Shown: one piece after another, positions 16,432 through 25,554 of the stretch | How positions within the stretch are numbered: position 1 is the stretch's first letter | How the letters are laid out: each line of letters begins with the position of its first letter | DNA from: Clostridia bacterium | GTDB taxonomy: Bacteria; Bacillota; Clostridia; TANB77; UBA1234 | DNA length: 64,000 bases | Assembly: GCA_017539905.1 (NCBI GenBank) | Contig: JAFYBZ010000007.1 | Coordinates: forward strand, 186,001 to 250,000 | Direction: 5' to 3' | Position numbers and translations under genes: made by a program | The notes under the pieces: generated by a model | The model's input: the letters and a program-made list of their open reading frames with translations, nothing else | What the model was told of the DNA's origin: nothing | Databases searched by the model: none

Positions 16432-18102
16432 TTATCTCTTTATTTTGTTTGTAGTTGTCTTTTCAAATGGTTCATCTCTAATAATGATTTCTGCAATTTT
16501 CTTATATGTTGGAAGTTCTCTTGTTTTTTCATTAATGTCATCTTTCAACTTCTTTGCTATATCTATCTCACCTAATTCTTTTACCGCTTCTTGATTTAAA
16601 TAAACCTCTGTCATTAGATTACTAGCATTCATTCCATGTATATTCGTTGATGCTTTTACAATTGCATCTTGTACATAAGGAATTGCTAATATATAGTTTT
16701 CGATTTCTTCAGGATAAATATTCTTTCCATTAGCTAAAACGAAGAAAAACTTCTTTCTACCAACTATAACTATTTGTCCTTTTTCATTTACATATCCTAA
16801 ATCACCCGTATTAAACCAACCTTCTTGTAACACTTCTTTTGTTTTTTCTTCATTTTTATAATAACCTAGCATTACACTATCGCCTTTTACACATATTTCA
16901 CCATAACCATCTTCTGATTTATTAACAGCTTTAACATCAACACATAAAATTGGTGAACCAACTGTGGAAGGATCATTTACAAGCGGAGTGTTTAAAGAAA
17001 CAAGTGGTGAGCATTCAGTTATTCCATATCCATTTTGCATCATTATTCCAATATCATTAAAAAACCTTCCTATCTCAGCTCTAAGTGGTGCTCCTCCACA
17101 AATCAATTGCTTTAGTTCTCCACCAAATGGCTTTCTAACTGATTTAAATAACAATCCTCTTAAATCTATATGTATTTTTCTTAAAGCATTACTTATCTTA
17201 ATTAACCTGTTTAGTAATTTGTCTTTTTTTTCTTTTTGAGCTGTTGACCAAATCTTTTTATAAAACAATTCTGCAAATGCTGGTACAATCATCATTCCTG
17301 TTGGTTTAAACTCTTGTAAGTTGTTTAAAACATGTTTTAAACTGTCATTTATACAAATTGTTGAATGGTTGTGAAAACCAATTAATAAATCACAGGTTGA
17401 TTCATAAGTATGATGATATGGAAGAACTGATAACATATTCTTTTCCAATGTAGAAATCGCAAGTGATGTAACAACTACTCTAATTAGATTAAACTCTGAA
17501 AGCATAACACCTTTTGCAAGTCCAGTTGTTCCAGAAGTATAAATTATTAGTTTCATTTTCTTGGTGTCGTGCTCTTTTTCTTGATAGCCTTCTGCCTTTT
17601 TTCCTTTTTCAATAAATTGCTTATAAGATAATTTTGCTTCACTCTCATCTTTTTCTTTTTCAAAACAAATAAATGTTTCAAGCTTTGGGCAATTTGTTTT
17701 TATTTCTTCGATATATTCCTCGTATCTATCTGAATAAAACAAAATATTCGAATCCGAATGATTTAAAACATAAATAATATCTTTTAAAGGTAATTCTTTA
17801 TCTATAGGAACTAAAACATTATCGCTTTTTAATACAGTAAAATAAACTGTAACCCAATCAAAGCTATTATCTCCAATGCAGGCTATGTGTTTATCTGTAG
17901 CGCCAATGCTTTCTAAAGCAGAACCTAAATTTAAAGTTAAATCGTAAAACTCTTTAAAGGTAACATCTATTATTTTTTTATTAATTCTATATCGATATGC
18001 TATTTTATCTGGGCATTCATTTATAGCCTGCTCCATCATGTCTTTTACGCTTGTAGTTTCTTTAACAGGATATATTTTTTTATAATTCTTCAAGTCTGCC
18101 AT
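16432..18102 (-). CDS. AMP-dependent long-chain acyl-CoA synthetase / acyl ligase
   Basis: 556-residue member of the adenylate-forming superfamily, which activates a carboxylate with ATP to the acyl-adenylate and transfers it to CoA or a carrier. Core motifs: A3 IIYTSGTTGLAKGVMLS, A5 QNGYGITECSPLVS, A7 GWFNTGDLGYV, A8 IVGRKKFFFVLANGKNIYPEEIE and a C-terminal Lys in TTTNKIKR. The A8/A10 spacing fits FadD-like long-chain ligases. No carrier domain or transmembrane helix is seen. TTGGAGG lies before ATG 18102. With the thioester-reductase-like end at 1 kb it could suggest carboxylate chemistry in this genome, but the two are not linked here. Confidence 0.88.
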   Translation of the reverse strand: MADLKNYKKIYPVKETTSVKDMMEQAINECPDKIAYRYRINKKIIDVTFKEFYDLTLNLGSALESIGATDKHIACIGDNSFDWVTVYFTVLKSDNVLVPIDKELPLKDIIYVLNHSDSNILFYSDRYEEYIEEIKTNCPKLETFICFEKEKDESEAKLSYKQFIEKGKKAEGYQEKEHDTKKMKLIIYTSGTTGLAKGVMLSEFNLIRVVVTSLAISTLEKNMLSVLPYHHTYESTCDLLIGFHNHSTICINDSLKHVLNNLQEFKPTGMMIVPAFAELFYKKIWSTAQKEKKDKLLNRLIKISNALRKIHIDLRGLLFKSVRKPFGGELKQLICGGAPLRAEIGRFFNDIGIMMQNGYGITECSPLVSLNTPLVNDPSTVGSPILCVDVKAVNKSEDGYGEICVKGDSVMLGYYKNEEKTKEVLQEGWFNTGDLGYVNEKGQIVIVGRKKFFFVLANGKNIYPEEIENYILAIPYVQDAIVKASTNIHGMNASNLMTEVYLNQEAVKELGEIDIAKKLKDDINEKTRELPTYKKIAEIIIRDEPFEKTTTNKIKR

Positions 18103-18117
18103 TAATTATTTCCTCCA

Positions 18118-18152
18118 AAAAACGGCTGATGGCCAATCCACCAGCCGTTTTA
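18118..18152 (-). terminator. Terminator of gyrA
   Basis: ACGGCTGATGG-CCAAT-CCACCAGCCGT hairpin followed by T-rich sequence in the minus direction. Confidence 0.8.
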
Positions 18153-18160
18153 TTTATCTT

Positions 18161-20602
18161 TTATTGCTCTTGTTCATCACTATCATCATTTGAAATCTTT
18201 GCAATACTTGAAACAACTCCACCATCGTTTGAACGAATAAGAGTAACACCTTGTGTAGATCTTCCAAGTACACTTATGTCTTTACATGAAATTCTAATTA
18301 GAATTCCTGTGTCTGTTATAAGCATTACTTCGTCTTCATCTTTAACTACTTTGATTCCAACTACTTTACCAGTCTTTGGTGTAATCTTGTATGTAATAAC
18401 ACCCTTGCCATCACGGCTTTGAACACGATATTCAGAAAGTTCTGTACGTTTACCAAATCCATTTTCTGTAATAGTTAACAAGCATTGTGTTTGATCATAT
18501 ATTGGTTCCATACCAACTACATAATCACCCTCATCAAGTCTAATACCTCTTACACCCTGAGATACTCTACCCATTGCTCTAACATCTGATTCGCTAAATG
18601 TAATTGACATACCCTCACGAGTAACCATTACTATATTTCTTTCGCCATCAGTAAGTCTAACATCAATTAATTCATCATCGTCTTTAAGAGCAATTGCTTG
18701 AAGACCTGTCTTACGATTGTTGTTATATTCCATTAATGAAGTCTTCTTAATTGTGCCTTGTTTTGTTGCCATTATTAAGAATTGACCTTCACTAAATACA
18801 GCAACCGGAATAATAGCAGTAACTCTTTCGTCTCCATCTAATTGAAGTAAGTTAACTATAGCTGTGCCTTTTGCTGTACGTCCAGCTTCTGGAATATCAT
18901 AACATTTTAATCTATATACTTTACCTTTGTTTGTAAAGAACATTATTGTGTTATGTGTAGATGCAACAAACATTTGCTCAACAAAATCTTCTTGTTTTGT
19001 TTGCATACCTGTAATGCCTCTACCGCCACGCTTTTGAGCTCTATATGTATCTACAGTCATTCTCTTGATATAACCATAATGTGACATTGTAACAACGACA
19101 TCTTCATCTTTGATTAAATCTTCGGCAACAAATTCTCCTTCTGCTGCCATAAATGTAGTACGTCTCTCATCACCATATTTTTTCTTGATGTCTAACAAAT
19201 CTTCTTTGATTAAATCATATACTAATTTTTCAGAACCAAGAATTTCTTTACATCTCTTGATGAATTTTTGAAGCTCTTCATATTCTTGCTCAATCTTTTC
19301 TCTTTGCAATCCTTGTAATGTTCTTAATTGCATATCTAAGATTGCTTTTGCTTGAATTTCAGAAAGTCCAAATCTTTCCATTAATTTTTCTTGAGCATCG
19401 TTATATGAATTACGAATTATAGAAATAATTTCATCAATATTATCTATTGCTATTCTTAAACCTTCTAATATGTGAGAACGAGCAAGTGCTTTATCTAATT
19501 CAAATTGTGTTCTACGAGTAATAACATCTTTTCTATGAGCAATGTAATACTCAATCATTTGTCTTAGTGTAAGAATTTGAGGTCTACCATCAACTAAAGC
19601 AAGCATAATTGCTCCAAATGTATCTTGCATTTGAGTGTATTTTAATAATTGATTTAAAATTACTTTTGGATTTGCTTCTTTCTTTAGTTCAATACAAATA
19701 CGCATACCATCTCTATCTGATTCATCCCTTAAATCAGAAATTCCATCAATACGCTTGTCCTTAACTAAGTCAGCAATATATTCAACTAGTCTTGATTTAT
19801 TAACCATATATGGAAGCTCTGTAACAACAATTCTATAACGACCATTTCCATATTCTTCGATATCTGTTTTAGCTCTAACAATTATTTTTCCACGACCAGT
19901 TAAATATGCATCTCTAATACCCTCTCTTCCAACAATAATACCTCCAGTTGGAAAATCTGGCCCTTTAACTATATTTAATAATTCGTCGTCTGTTACATTA
20001 TCTTCGTCAATCAATTTGATTGCTGCATCACAAATCTCATTTAAATTGTGAGGAGGTACATTAGTAGCCATACCTACAGCAATACCTTGAGAACCATTAA
20101 GAAGTAATGCTGGAATACGAGCTGGAAGAACAGTAGGTTCTTGTAATTTTTCATCATAGTTTGGCATAAAATCTACTGTGTTTTTATCTAAATCAGCAAG
20201 CATCTCAAGTGTAACTTTGTGCATCTTAGCTTCTGTGTAACGCATAGCAGCAGGAGGATCTCCATCTACAGATCCAAAGTTACCATGTCCATTAACTAAT
20301 GGATATCTAAGTGAGAAATCTTGAGCCATACGAACTAATGCATCATATACCGAAGCATCTCCATGTGGATGGTATTTACCTAAAACATCACCAGTGATAT
20401 ATGCTGACTTTCTAAATGCTTTATCAGGTGTAAGATTAAGCTCATTCATAGAGTATAAAATACGTCTATGAACAGGTTTTAAACCATCTCTAACATCTGG
20501 AAGAGCACGAGATACAATAACACTCATAGCATAATCAATGTATGATTTTTTCATCTCTTTTTCGATGTCAACTTTTACTATTTTTCTTGCATTTTCTTCC
20601 AT
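18161..20602 (-). CDS. gyrA: DNA gyrase subunit A
   Basis: 813 residues. The N-terminal breakage-reunion domain has the catalytic Tyr in [10 protein letters not shown] and the helix [15 protein letters not shown] of the quinolone-resistance region. The C-terminal pinwheel includes the GyrA box QKRGGRGI, which separates gyrase from topoisomerase IV (ParC). With GyrB it introduces negative supercoils. At the position of E. coli Ser83 the residue is Ala (GDASVYD), a change known to lower quinolone binding in other species. The tail is acidic. Start ATG 20602 has TAGGAGAG upstream. The gene is alone, without gyrB in the window. No in-frame CGG is present. Confidence 0.97.
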   Translation of the reverse strand: MEENARKIVKVDIEKEMKKSYIDYAMSVIVSRALPDVRDGLKPVHRRILYSMNELNLTPDKAFRKSAYITGDVLGKYHPHGDASVYDALVRMAQDFSLRYPLVNGHGNFGSVDGDPPAAMRYTEAKMHKVTLEMLADLDKNTVDFMPNYDEKLQEPTVLPARIPALLLNGSQGIAVGMATNVPPHNLNEICDAAIKLIDEDNVTDDELLNIVKGPDFPTGGIIVGREGIRDAYLTGRGKIIVRAKTDIEEYGNGRYRIVVTELPYMVNKSRLVEYIADLVKDKRIDGISDLRDESDRDGMRICIELKKEANPKVILNQLLKYTQMQDTFGAIMLALVDGRPQILTLRQMIEYYIAHRKDVITRRTQFELDKALARSHILEGLRIAIDNIDEIISIIRNSYNDAQEKLMERFGLSEIQAKAILDMQLRTLQGLQREKIEQEYEELQKFIKRCKEILGSEKLVYDLIKEDLLDIKKKYGDERRTTFMAAEGEFVAEDLIKDEDVVVTMSHYGYIKRMTVDTYRAQKRGGRGITGMQTKQEDFVEQMFVASTHNTIMFFTNKGKVYRLKCYDIPEAGRTAKGTAIVNLLQLDGDERVTAIIPVAVFSEGQFLIMATKQGTIKKTSLMEYNNNRKTGLQAIALKDDDELIDVRLTDGERNIVMVTREGMSITFSESDVRAMGRVSQGVRGIRLDEGDYVVGMEPIYDQTQCLLTITENGFGKRTELSEYRVQSRDGKGVITYKITPKTGKVVGIKVVKDEDEVMLITDTGILIRISCKDISVLGRSTQGVTLIRSNDGGVVSSIAKISNDDSDEQEQ

Positions 20603-20936
20603 TAAAAAAATCTCTCCTATCTATTGAGTTGTAGGGGTTAAAAAACATGCCGTAGAAGCCTTGAGCCCGTAGGCTTTCAAAGGCTACAAAATTCTACTTT
20701 TTTCCTACAAAAATCGCTATAAAAATTATACTAAAACGGGCTTGGAAATGCAAGTTTTTAGAGCCTAAATTATTAAAGAAAATAGGGTTATTTTTTGCCT
20801 AAAAATAGGCAAAAAAATGTGATTATTTTGTCTTCTTTAAGGTTGACATAACAAGTAAACGATGATATAATGTGGGTGTTGGTTCGTAAGTAAAAACAAG
20901 CGACTGTTTAACTTTTAGAAAAGGAGGGTTATTAGG
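20603..20936. promoter_or_regulatory. Divergent intergenic region gyrA / gene 20937
   Basis: 334 bases without a gene. On the minus strand a promoter for gyrA (TTGCAT, 17 bases, TATAAT; 20725-20753) is followed by a structured leader containing an AAGCCT...AGGCTT hairpin (20655-20678). On the plus strand there is a near-consensus promoter for gene 20937 (TTGACA 20843-20848, 17 bases, TATAAT 20866-20871). The rest is AT-rich without recognisable signals. Confidence 0.7.
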
Positions 20937-21248
20937 ATGTCTATTCAGGCTACGAAACCAGATATGAATGCTACTTCAAGACAAATAACATCAAATGAAC
21001 TAATTAAATCTGAATATGTTCTTAAAGTAAATAACATACCTACTAACTCTACTCCTACTTCAAAAGCAAGTAGGATCAATCCAAATAATCTTCCTTCAAC
21101 TAGAGTTAAAAATGTAAAAAGAAGACGAGCTATAATTGTCACATCATTATTTTTCCTTTTTGCATTTACTATTGCCGTATATTTTGGATATACTGCAACG
21201 TTTAAATTATATGAGCCAGGAACAACTTTATTAAATTTTGGATTATAA
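20937..21248 (+). CDS. Hypothetical single-pass membrane protein, 103 aa
   Basis: A polar N-terminal part of about 65 residues rich in Asn/Ser/Thr/Pro is followed by a basic stop-transfer-like RVKNVKRRRA, one transmembrane helix (IIVTSLFFLFAFTIAVYFGY) and a short C-terminal tail. The topology is probably N-in. There is no known domain. It has a near-consensus promoter and AAAGGAGGG, so it is probably well expressed. A terminator separates it from the convergent Tad/VirB4-type operon. Confidence 0.6.
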   Translation: MSIQATKPDMNATSRQITSNELIKSEYVLKVNNIPTNSTPTSKASRINPNNLPSTRVKNVKRRRAIIVTSLFFLFAFTIAVYFGYTATFKLYEPGTTLLNFGL

Positions 21249-21251
21249 AAA

Positions 21252-21280
21252 TAAAACGGGACTAATAAGTCCCGTTATTT
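21252..21280. terminator. Bidirectional terminator
   Basis: AAAACGGGACT-AATA-AGTCCCGTTATTTTT hairpin between gene 20937 and the end of the secretion operon. Confidence 0.85.
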
Positions 21281-21976
21281 TTATGCCAATTTTTTTAGAA
21301 GTTCTGATTCTACCTGAGTAACTTGTGTAGTTCCTCTATTTTTATATAATTCGTATCTATTCATTATATCGTTTCCTTTATTAAGGACATTTTGAATTGG
21401 CATCACCTTTTCCATATCTGTTTTTAGAGATTTATAAACTCTATCTAATGTTTTGTCATCATTATTTTTAAACGCTTCTTCCATTTGATTGCATTTTCTA
21501 TTTATTCTAGAAACGGTGTTTTGCTGTGCCTTCATAACATTCTTTAACTCATCACCCATTGTTTGCTCTAAAATCATATCTTTTCCTTGTTTTAAAATTG
21601 TCTTGGCAACAGTAGGTATTTTTACTAAATCGATTGCCGCATTTAATCCATTTGATAGTCCATTTTTTAAATCTCCCTCTTGTATGGCCTTAAATACCCC
21701 TTTAACACTTGAAAATAATGAGCTTTTCATTCCAAGTGCTTGCATACCTGATTTTAAAGCAGTTTCTGCAGCTTTACCACCAATTTCCTTTAAATCTATC
21801 TTTTCAAGACCCTCTTTAACTGTTTTTTCCATTCCTTCAGGAAATGATAGTTTTTCTGTTCCTTTTGTTACTGCATTTTTAAAGGCATCACCTATACTAC
21901 TAATAATGTTTTTCGAAGTATTTTCTAAAGAATTGTTTTTTACATTGTTTAAACTTAGATCTAATGTTCCTGCCAT
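21281..21976 (-). CDS. Hypothetical helical protein, last gene of the Tad/VirB4-like operon
   Basis: 231 residues, not recognised. It is largely helical with many small residues (SIGDAFKNAVTKGTEKL, GGKAAETALKSGMQALGMKS, GLNAAIDLVK) and without a signal peptide or strong transmembrane helix; the N-terminal half is amphipathic, as in pore-forming or exported substrates. It follows the GspF gene by 55 bases. Its ribosome site (AAAGGAGAA) is about 30 bases from the ATG, with a GCAATA-ATAA-TATTGC inverted repeat between them. As the one non-machinery gene of the operon it could be the secreted substrate or a soluble accessory protein; this is inference from position. Confidence 0.5.
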   Translation of the reverse strand: MAGTLDLSLNNVKNNSLENTSKNIISSIGDAFKNAVTKGTEKLSFPEGMEKTVKEGLEKIDLKEIGGKAAETALKSGMQALGMKSSLFSSVKGVFKAIQEGDLKNGLSNGLNAAIDLVKIPTVAKTILKQGKDMILEQTMGDELKNVMKAQQNTVSRINRKCNQMEEAFKNNDDKTLDRVYKSLKTDMEKVMPIQNVLNKGNDIMNRYELYKNRGTTQVTQVESELLKKLA

Positions 21977-22044
21977 GTGACTTTTAAAGCAATATTATTA
22001 TTGCTATTCTCCTTTCCTGTTGTAAATAATATTGCCCCATGTTA

Positions 22045-22989
22045 TTAATACTCCAACTTCTTTACTCTGCGCATCAGCCAAATTAATAGCCAAATACTTA
22101 TAAAATTCCAATATAGTATTAAATTTCCCATAAATCTCTTTGTCATTAATTGTAGGTTACTAGGATTATTCTTTATGTATGAAAAATAAATGAACAAATC
22201 TAGAACAATCAGTATTCCCATTACTATTCTTGCACTTTTTGTATCTTGCATTCTTTTGCTTTTTTCTTTTTGAACTTTTGAAATCATTTTATAACTCTTG
22301 TCCATTAATAAAGCAAAATCTCCGCCATAAATATAGCAATATTCTATATTTGCAAAAACTTGTTTAAGCCTTTCAAAACCAACTTTTTCTTTGATATTTT
22401 CAATTGCTTTTTCAAATTTTATTCCACTATTCACTTCTATTAAAAACGAATTAATATACCCTTGCATCGGTTCAAGTGTTTTTACTTGTTTAAAAGCATA
22501 AATGATATCATTATTAATTTGTGTATAATTCTTTAGTTGTAAAATAAAATCTAACATTATTTTTTCAAGCTTATTTTGCATATACTCAGCAACAAGATTA
22601 ATTATAGCAATTGGAATAAACAAAGCCGGTATACTTACGATTATAGATAAAAACACCATCTTAAAAAGACTGAATGCAATACTATAACCTATAAAAAAGC
22701 ATAATAAGCAAAGCAACAATAACATATATGGATTGATTAGTAAGTTGCTTTTTATACCTGCCTTTTCAAGTAATATTCCTATTCTATATATGACATTCAC
22801 TCTTGATGTCATTTTTATCTTTTTGCTTTTATTATAATAAGTGATCAAATTCTCATAGTATTTTTCATTCTTTATTCTTACAAACTTTGATACTCTTTCT
22901 CCAAGTTTAAAGTTGTATCCAAGCCATATGGTCAAATAGCATATACACAATACTAATAAAAATAATATTATATTTAAAACTACAATCAT
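22045..22989 (-). CDS. TadB/GspF-type inner-membrane platform protein
   Basis: 314 residues. Two N-terminal hydrophobic segments, a pair of central helices (MLLLLCLLCFFIGYSIAF and IIVSIPALFIPIAII), the cytoplasmic T2SSF domain (LQLKNYTQINNDIIYAFKQV to YGGDFALLMDKSYKMISK) and C-terminal helices match the TadB/TadC (GspF) fold that anchors a pilus or secretion ATPase. It overlaps the ATPase stop by four bases (ATGA), which implies tight coupling. Only one such protein is present, whereas Tad loci usually have two (TadB and TadC). Confidence 0.75.
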   Translation of the reverse strand: MIVVLNIILFLLVLCICYLTIWLGYNFKLGERVSKFVRIKNEKYYENLITYYNKSKKIKMTSRVNVIYRIGILLEKAGIKSNLLINPYMLLLLCLLCFFIGYSIAFSLFKMVFLSIIVSIPALFIPIAIINLVAEYMQNKLEKIMLDFILQLKNYTQINNDIIYAFKQVKTLEPMQGYINSFLIEVNSGIKFEKAIENIKEKVGFERLKQVFANIEYCYIYGGDFALLMDKSYKMISKVQKEKSKRMQDTKSARIVMGILIVLDLFIYFSYIKNNPSNLQLMTKRFMGNLILYWNFISIWLLIWLMRRVKKLEY

Positions 22990-24285
22990 GCTAATTTACC
23001 TAGCCTTTCAATTTCATATTTGTTAAGGTCTATTTTATCCTTTACTCTCCACTTTGGAGAATTCAATTTTTTAAATTTTCCAATCGACTTTCTGTTTTCA
23101 TATTTCTCAACTTTGAATTCAAATAAAGGATTATACTCAATATCATCTGTTTCCTTATTTACACCAACCTCTGCAATTTCTTGAACTTTAAAATTATTCA
23201 TATAAATTACTAAATCTACTGATTCTCCTAGCATCCTTCTTAAATACTTGTCTGTGTACATTTGAGCCTTTGCGTCTCTTTTCATTAGTGTAACTAATCT
23301 ATCAATTGTGTTTTTTGAACTATCTGAATGTACTGTAGCATACCCTCTATGTCCTGTTGAAATAGCATCAAAAAACACCATAGCCTCTTCTCCTTTTAAC
23401 TCCCCTATTACTATCACATCATTTGACATTACAAGCGAGTGGGCTGTGAGCATTGCCAAAGTGATGTTTTTATCTTTGTTTCTATTACTTAGTATTTCTC
23501 TTTGAATTATATTGGGATGTGTTGAATATATTTCAGCAGTTTCTTCACACGAAGTAATAGAAAGATCTTCTGGTATCTTATTAATAAGATTTCTCATTAG
23601 TGTAGTTTTTCCGCTTCCTCCTTTCCCAGAAATTACTATATTACATCCCGAAATAATAGCCTTTATTAAAAAATTGTATATATCTTTATTTATCATATTT
23701 ACAGTTTCATTTGCTAATTCTTCTAATTTTGATATTCCATTTGGTCTATGAATTCTAATTACTAAACTCGGACTTTTTACATTTACAGGCTCTATTCCAG
23801 CCTCAATTCTTAGATTATTTATTCTATCGCTACATGTTATTATAGGAACTTCATTTGTTATTTTGCCCCCGTTTTTTAACACACAATACCTAACAAAGTT
23901 TAAAAAATCTATTTCATTTATAAACTTATCTTTAACTTTTTCCCATTTGCCGCATTCTTTTAACATGAATATTGTCAAATCTTGTTATTCTTATATCTGA
24001 TATTTCTTCATCTTCAACATATTTTTGCAATATATGATAACCAAACAATCTATTTAGTATTGCCGATATTGTACTTTCCGTATTCATGTTTGAGTATTCT
24101 TTATACACTTTTTCTCGAACAATATTTTCAACCATTTGTTTGTTTATTGAAATATCACTTAAATACTCAGAATAGTTAGCTATTAGATATGCAATAATTT
24201 CTCCAATTACAATGTCCTTATCAGTTGTGTAATTTGTTTTAATAAAACTTTCTTCATTATCATATTTTAATGGATTAATAAGCAT
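22986..24285 (-). CDS. CpaF/TadA family secretion ATPase, with +1 frameshift at CGG 23950-23952
   Basis: Hexameric ATPase that powers pilus assembly or secretion. The first 112 codons (MLINPLKYDNEE to RITRFDNIHVKRM) are the N-terminal domain. After skipping C at CGG the frame continues GKWEKVKDKF into the RecA-like domain with Walker A SGKGGSGKTT, Walker B VIVIGELKGEEAM and the CpaF-typical STGHRGYATVHSDS. Without the shift only the N-terminal domain is made (ending RQMGKS), and the ATPase half has no ribosome site of its own. Total length is about 430 residues, normal for CpaF. GGAGGAG precedes ATG 24285. It lies between the CpaE-like and GspF genes. Confidence 0.85.
23950..23952 (-). other. 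CGG +1 frameshift site (cpaF/tadA gene)
   Basis: On the minus strand the site reads ATG-CGG-CAA. Skipping C gives ATG-GGC-AAA (M-G-K), joining KRM to GKWEKV. Frame 0 stops five codons later. Confidence 0.75.
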
Positions 24286-24296
24286 CCTAACTCCTC

Positions 24297-25553
24297 CTAA
24301 CTCTTGATTCCAGTAAGTATAGATACAAAAGCAGGTTTTCCTATCTGAATTTTTGACAGAAGACTCTTCTTGGGAATGTAATTCAAATTTGATAACACTT
24401 TCTCTATTGCCTCATCATTGCTTAAACCATTCTCTTTAAATCTTCCTATACATTTGATTTTGCATATTCCAGCAAAAACATCCTCATCAATTCCAGATGG
24501 ATTATATCTATTTATTATCAACTTAAACTTATCTTTATAAATTTTCCAAACCTTAAAAACAACCTCCAGTGTTTGTATCATCTTTTTCAAGCATATATTT
24601 GTATTTTCTGTTACAAACAAAACATTGCTAGACTGTTTCAATGCCCATTTCGTTGAATCCAAAAACATATTTGAACTTATATCCAAGAAAATGAAATCAT
24701 ATTTTTCCTTAGCACTTTTTAAAAGAATATCGTAAAACCCCTCGTTTAAAACATTTTGGCAATAGTGCATCGATGTATTTCCAGACAGGAAGTCAAAACC
24801 ATTACACTTTATAACTAATTCATCCAATACATTAGTATCAAATCTGTTTTTTAAACACAAATCTGCAGCATAATTCAAACCACATTTCTTATCATCATCC
24901 ATTATTAATTCAACATTTTGTGGTTCTCTAGGAACTTGCAACAACTCATCCAAATTTCCATTTAGTGTATCCAAATCAATTAATAAAATTTTGGATTTTG
25001 TTTTAGTTGATAGCTTCTTTACTAATTCAACAATTAAACTACTTTTTCCCGATCCATTTGTTCCAAATACTGTTATAACTTCCTGCTTCTGAGTCGGGGC
25101 CACAATGGTAGTTATATTAGTTACGCTTGATTTTGTTTCATTCATAGCTTCCTTTAAGCTATTTACTTTGCTTTCTAATTCAGCTTTATAATTAATAGGA
25201 TCTTCTCTATCTATAGCTTCAATAACATCTTGGATTTCAATATTGTTGTCATTTAAAATATCAAATACGCCTTTAGAAATAATCATATTTTTATCTTCTT
25301 CCGAAATTGTATCGACAATCAATATTATTCTAGCAGTTAAAGTAATATCTCTAATAAAGGAAACAAATTCATATATACCAAATTGTCCTTGTAATAATCC
25401 ACTAATAACTATTACATCTGTTTCATTTTCTCTTATAAAATCAATCAATCCTTCTTGATAAAAAATATCTTCTGTAAGAATATCATACTTGCTATATTTC
25501 TTTAGTTCGTTATTTAATACTGTATTTCCAAGTGCAGTAACTATCTTTTTCAT
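24297..25553 (-). CDS. CpaE/TadZ-like ATPase (receiver-like plus MinD/ParA-type domain)
   Basis: 418 residues. The N-terminal domain of about 115 residues has a response-regulator-like fold (DVIVISGLLQGQFGIYEF, ARIILIVDTISEED) without the full phosphorylation site. After a linker comes a P-loop domain with GTNGSGKSS, the ILLIDLDTLNGNLDE strand and FIFLDISSNMF, as in CpaE/TadZ proteins that place Tad machinery at a pole or site. The P-loop is GxxGSGKS rather than the deviant KGGxGKT of most MinD/ParA proteins. The start overlaps the preceding virB4-type gene region closely, with AAGGAGG before ATG. Confidence 0.7.
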   Translation of the reverse strand: MKKIVTALGNTVLNNELKKYSKYDILTEDIFYQEGLIDFIRENETDVIVISGLLQGQFGIYEFVSFIRDITLTARIILIVDTISEEDKNMIISKGVFDILNDNNIEIQDVIEAIDREDPINYKAELESKVNSLKEAMNETKSSVTNITTIVAPTQKQEVITVFGTNGSGKSSLIVELVKKLSTKTKSKILLIDLDTLNGNLDELLQVPREPQNVELIMDDDKKCGLNYAADLCLKNRFDTNVLDELVIKCNGFDFLSGNTSMHYCQNVLNEGFYDILLKSAKEKYDFIFLDISSNMFLDSTKWALKQSSNVLFVTENTNICLKKMIQTLEVVFKVWKIYKDKFKLIINRYNPSGIDEDVFAGICKIKCIGRFKENGLSNDEAIEKVLSNLNYIPKKSLLSKIQIGKPAFVSILTGIKS

Positions 25554-25554
25554 A

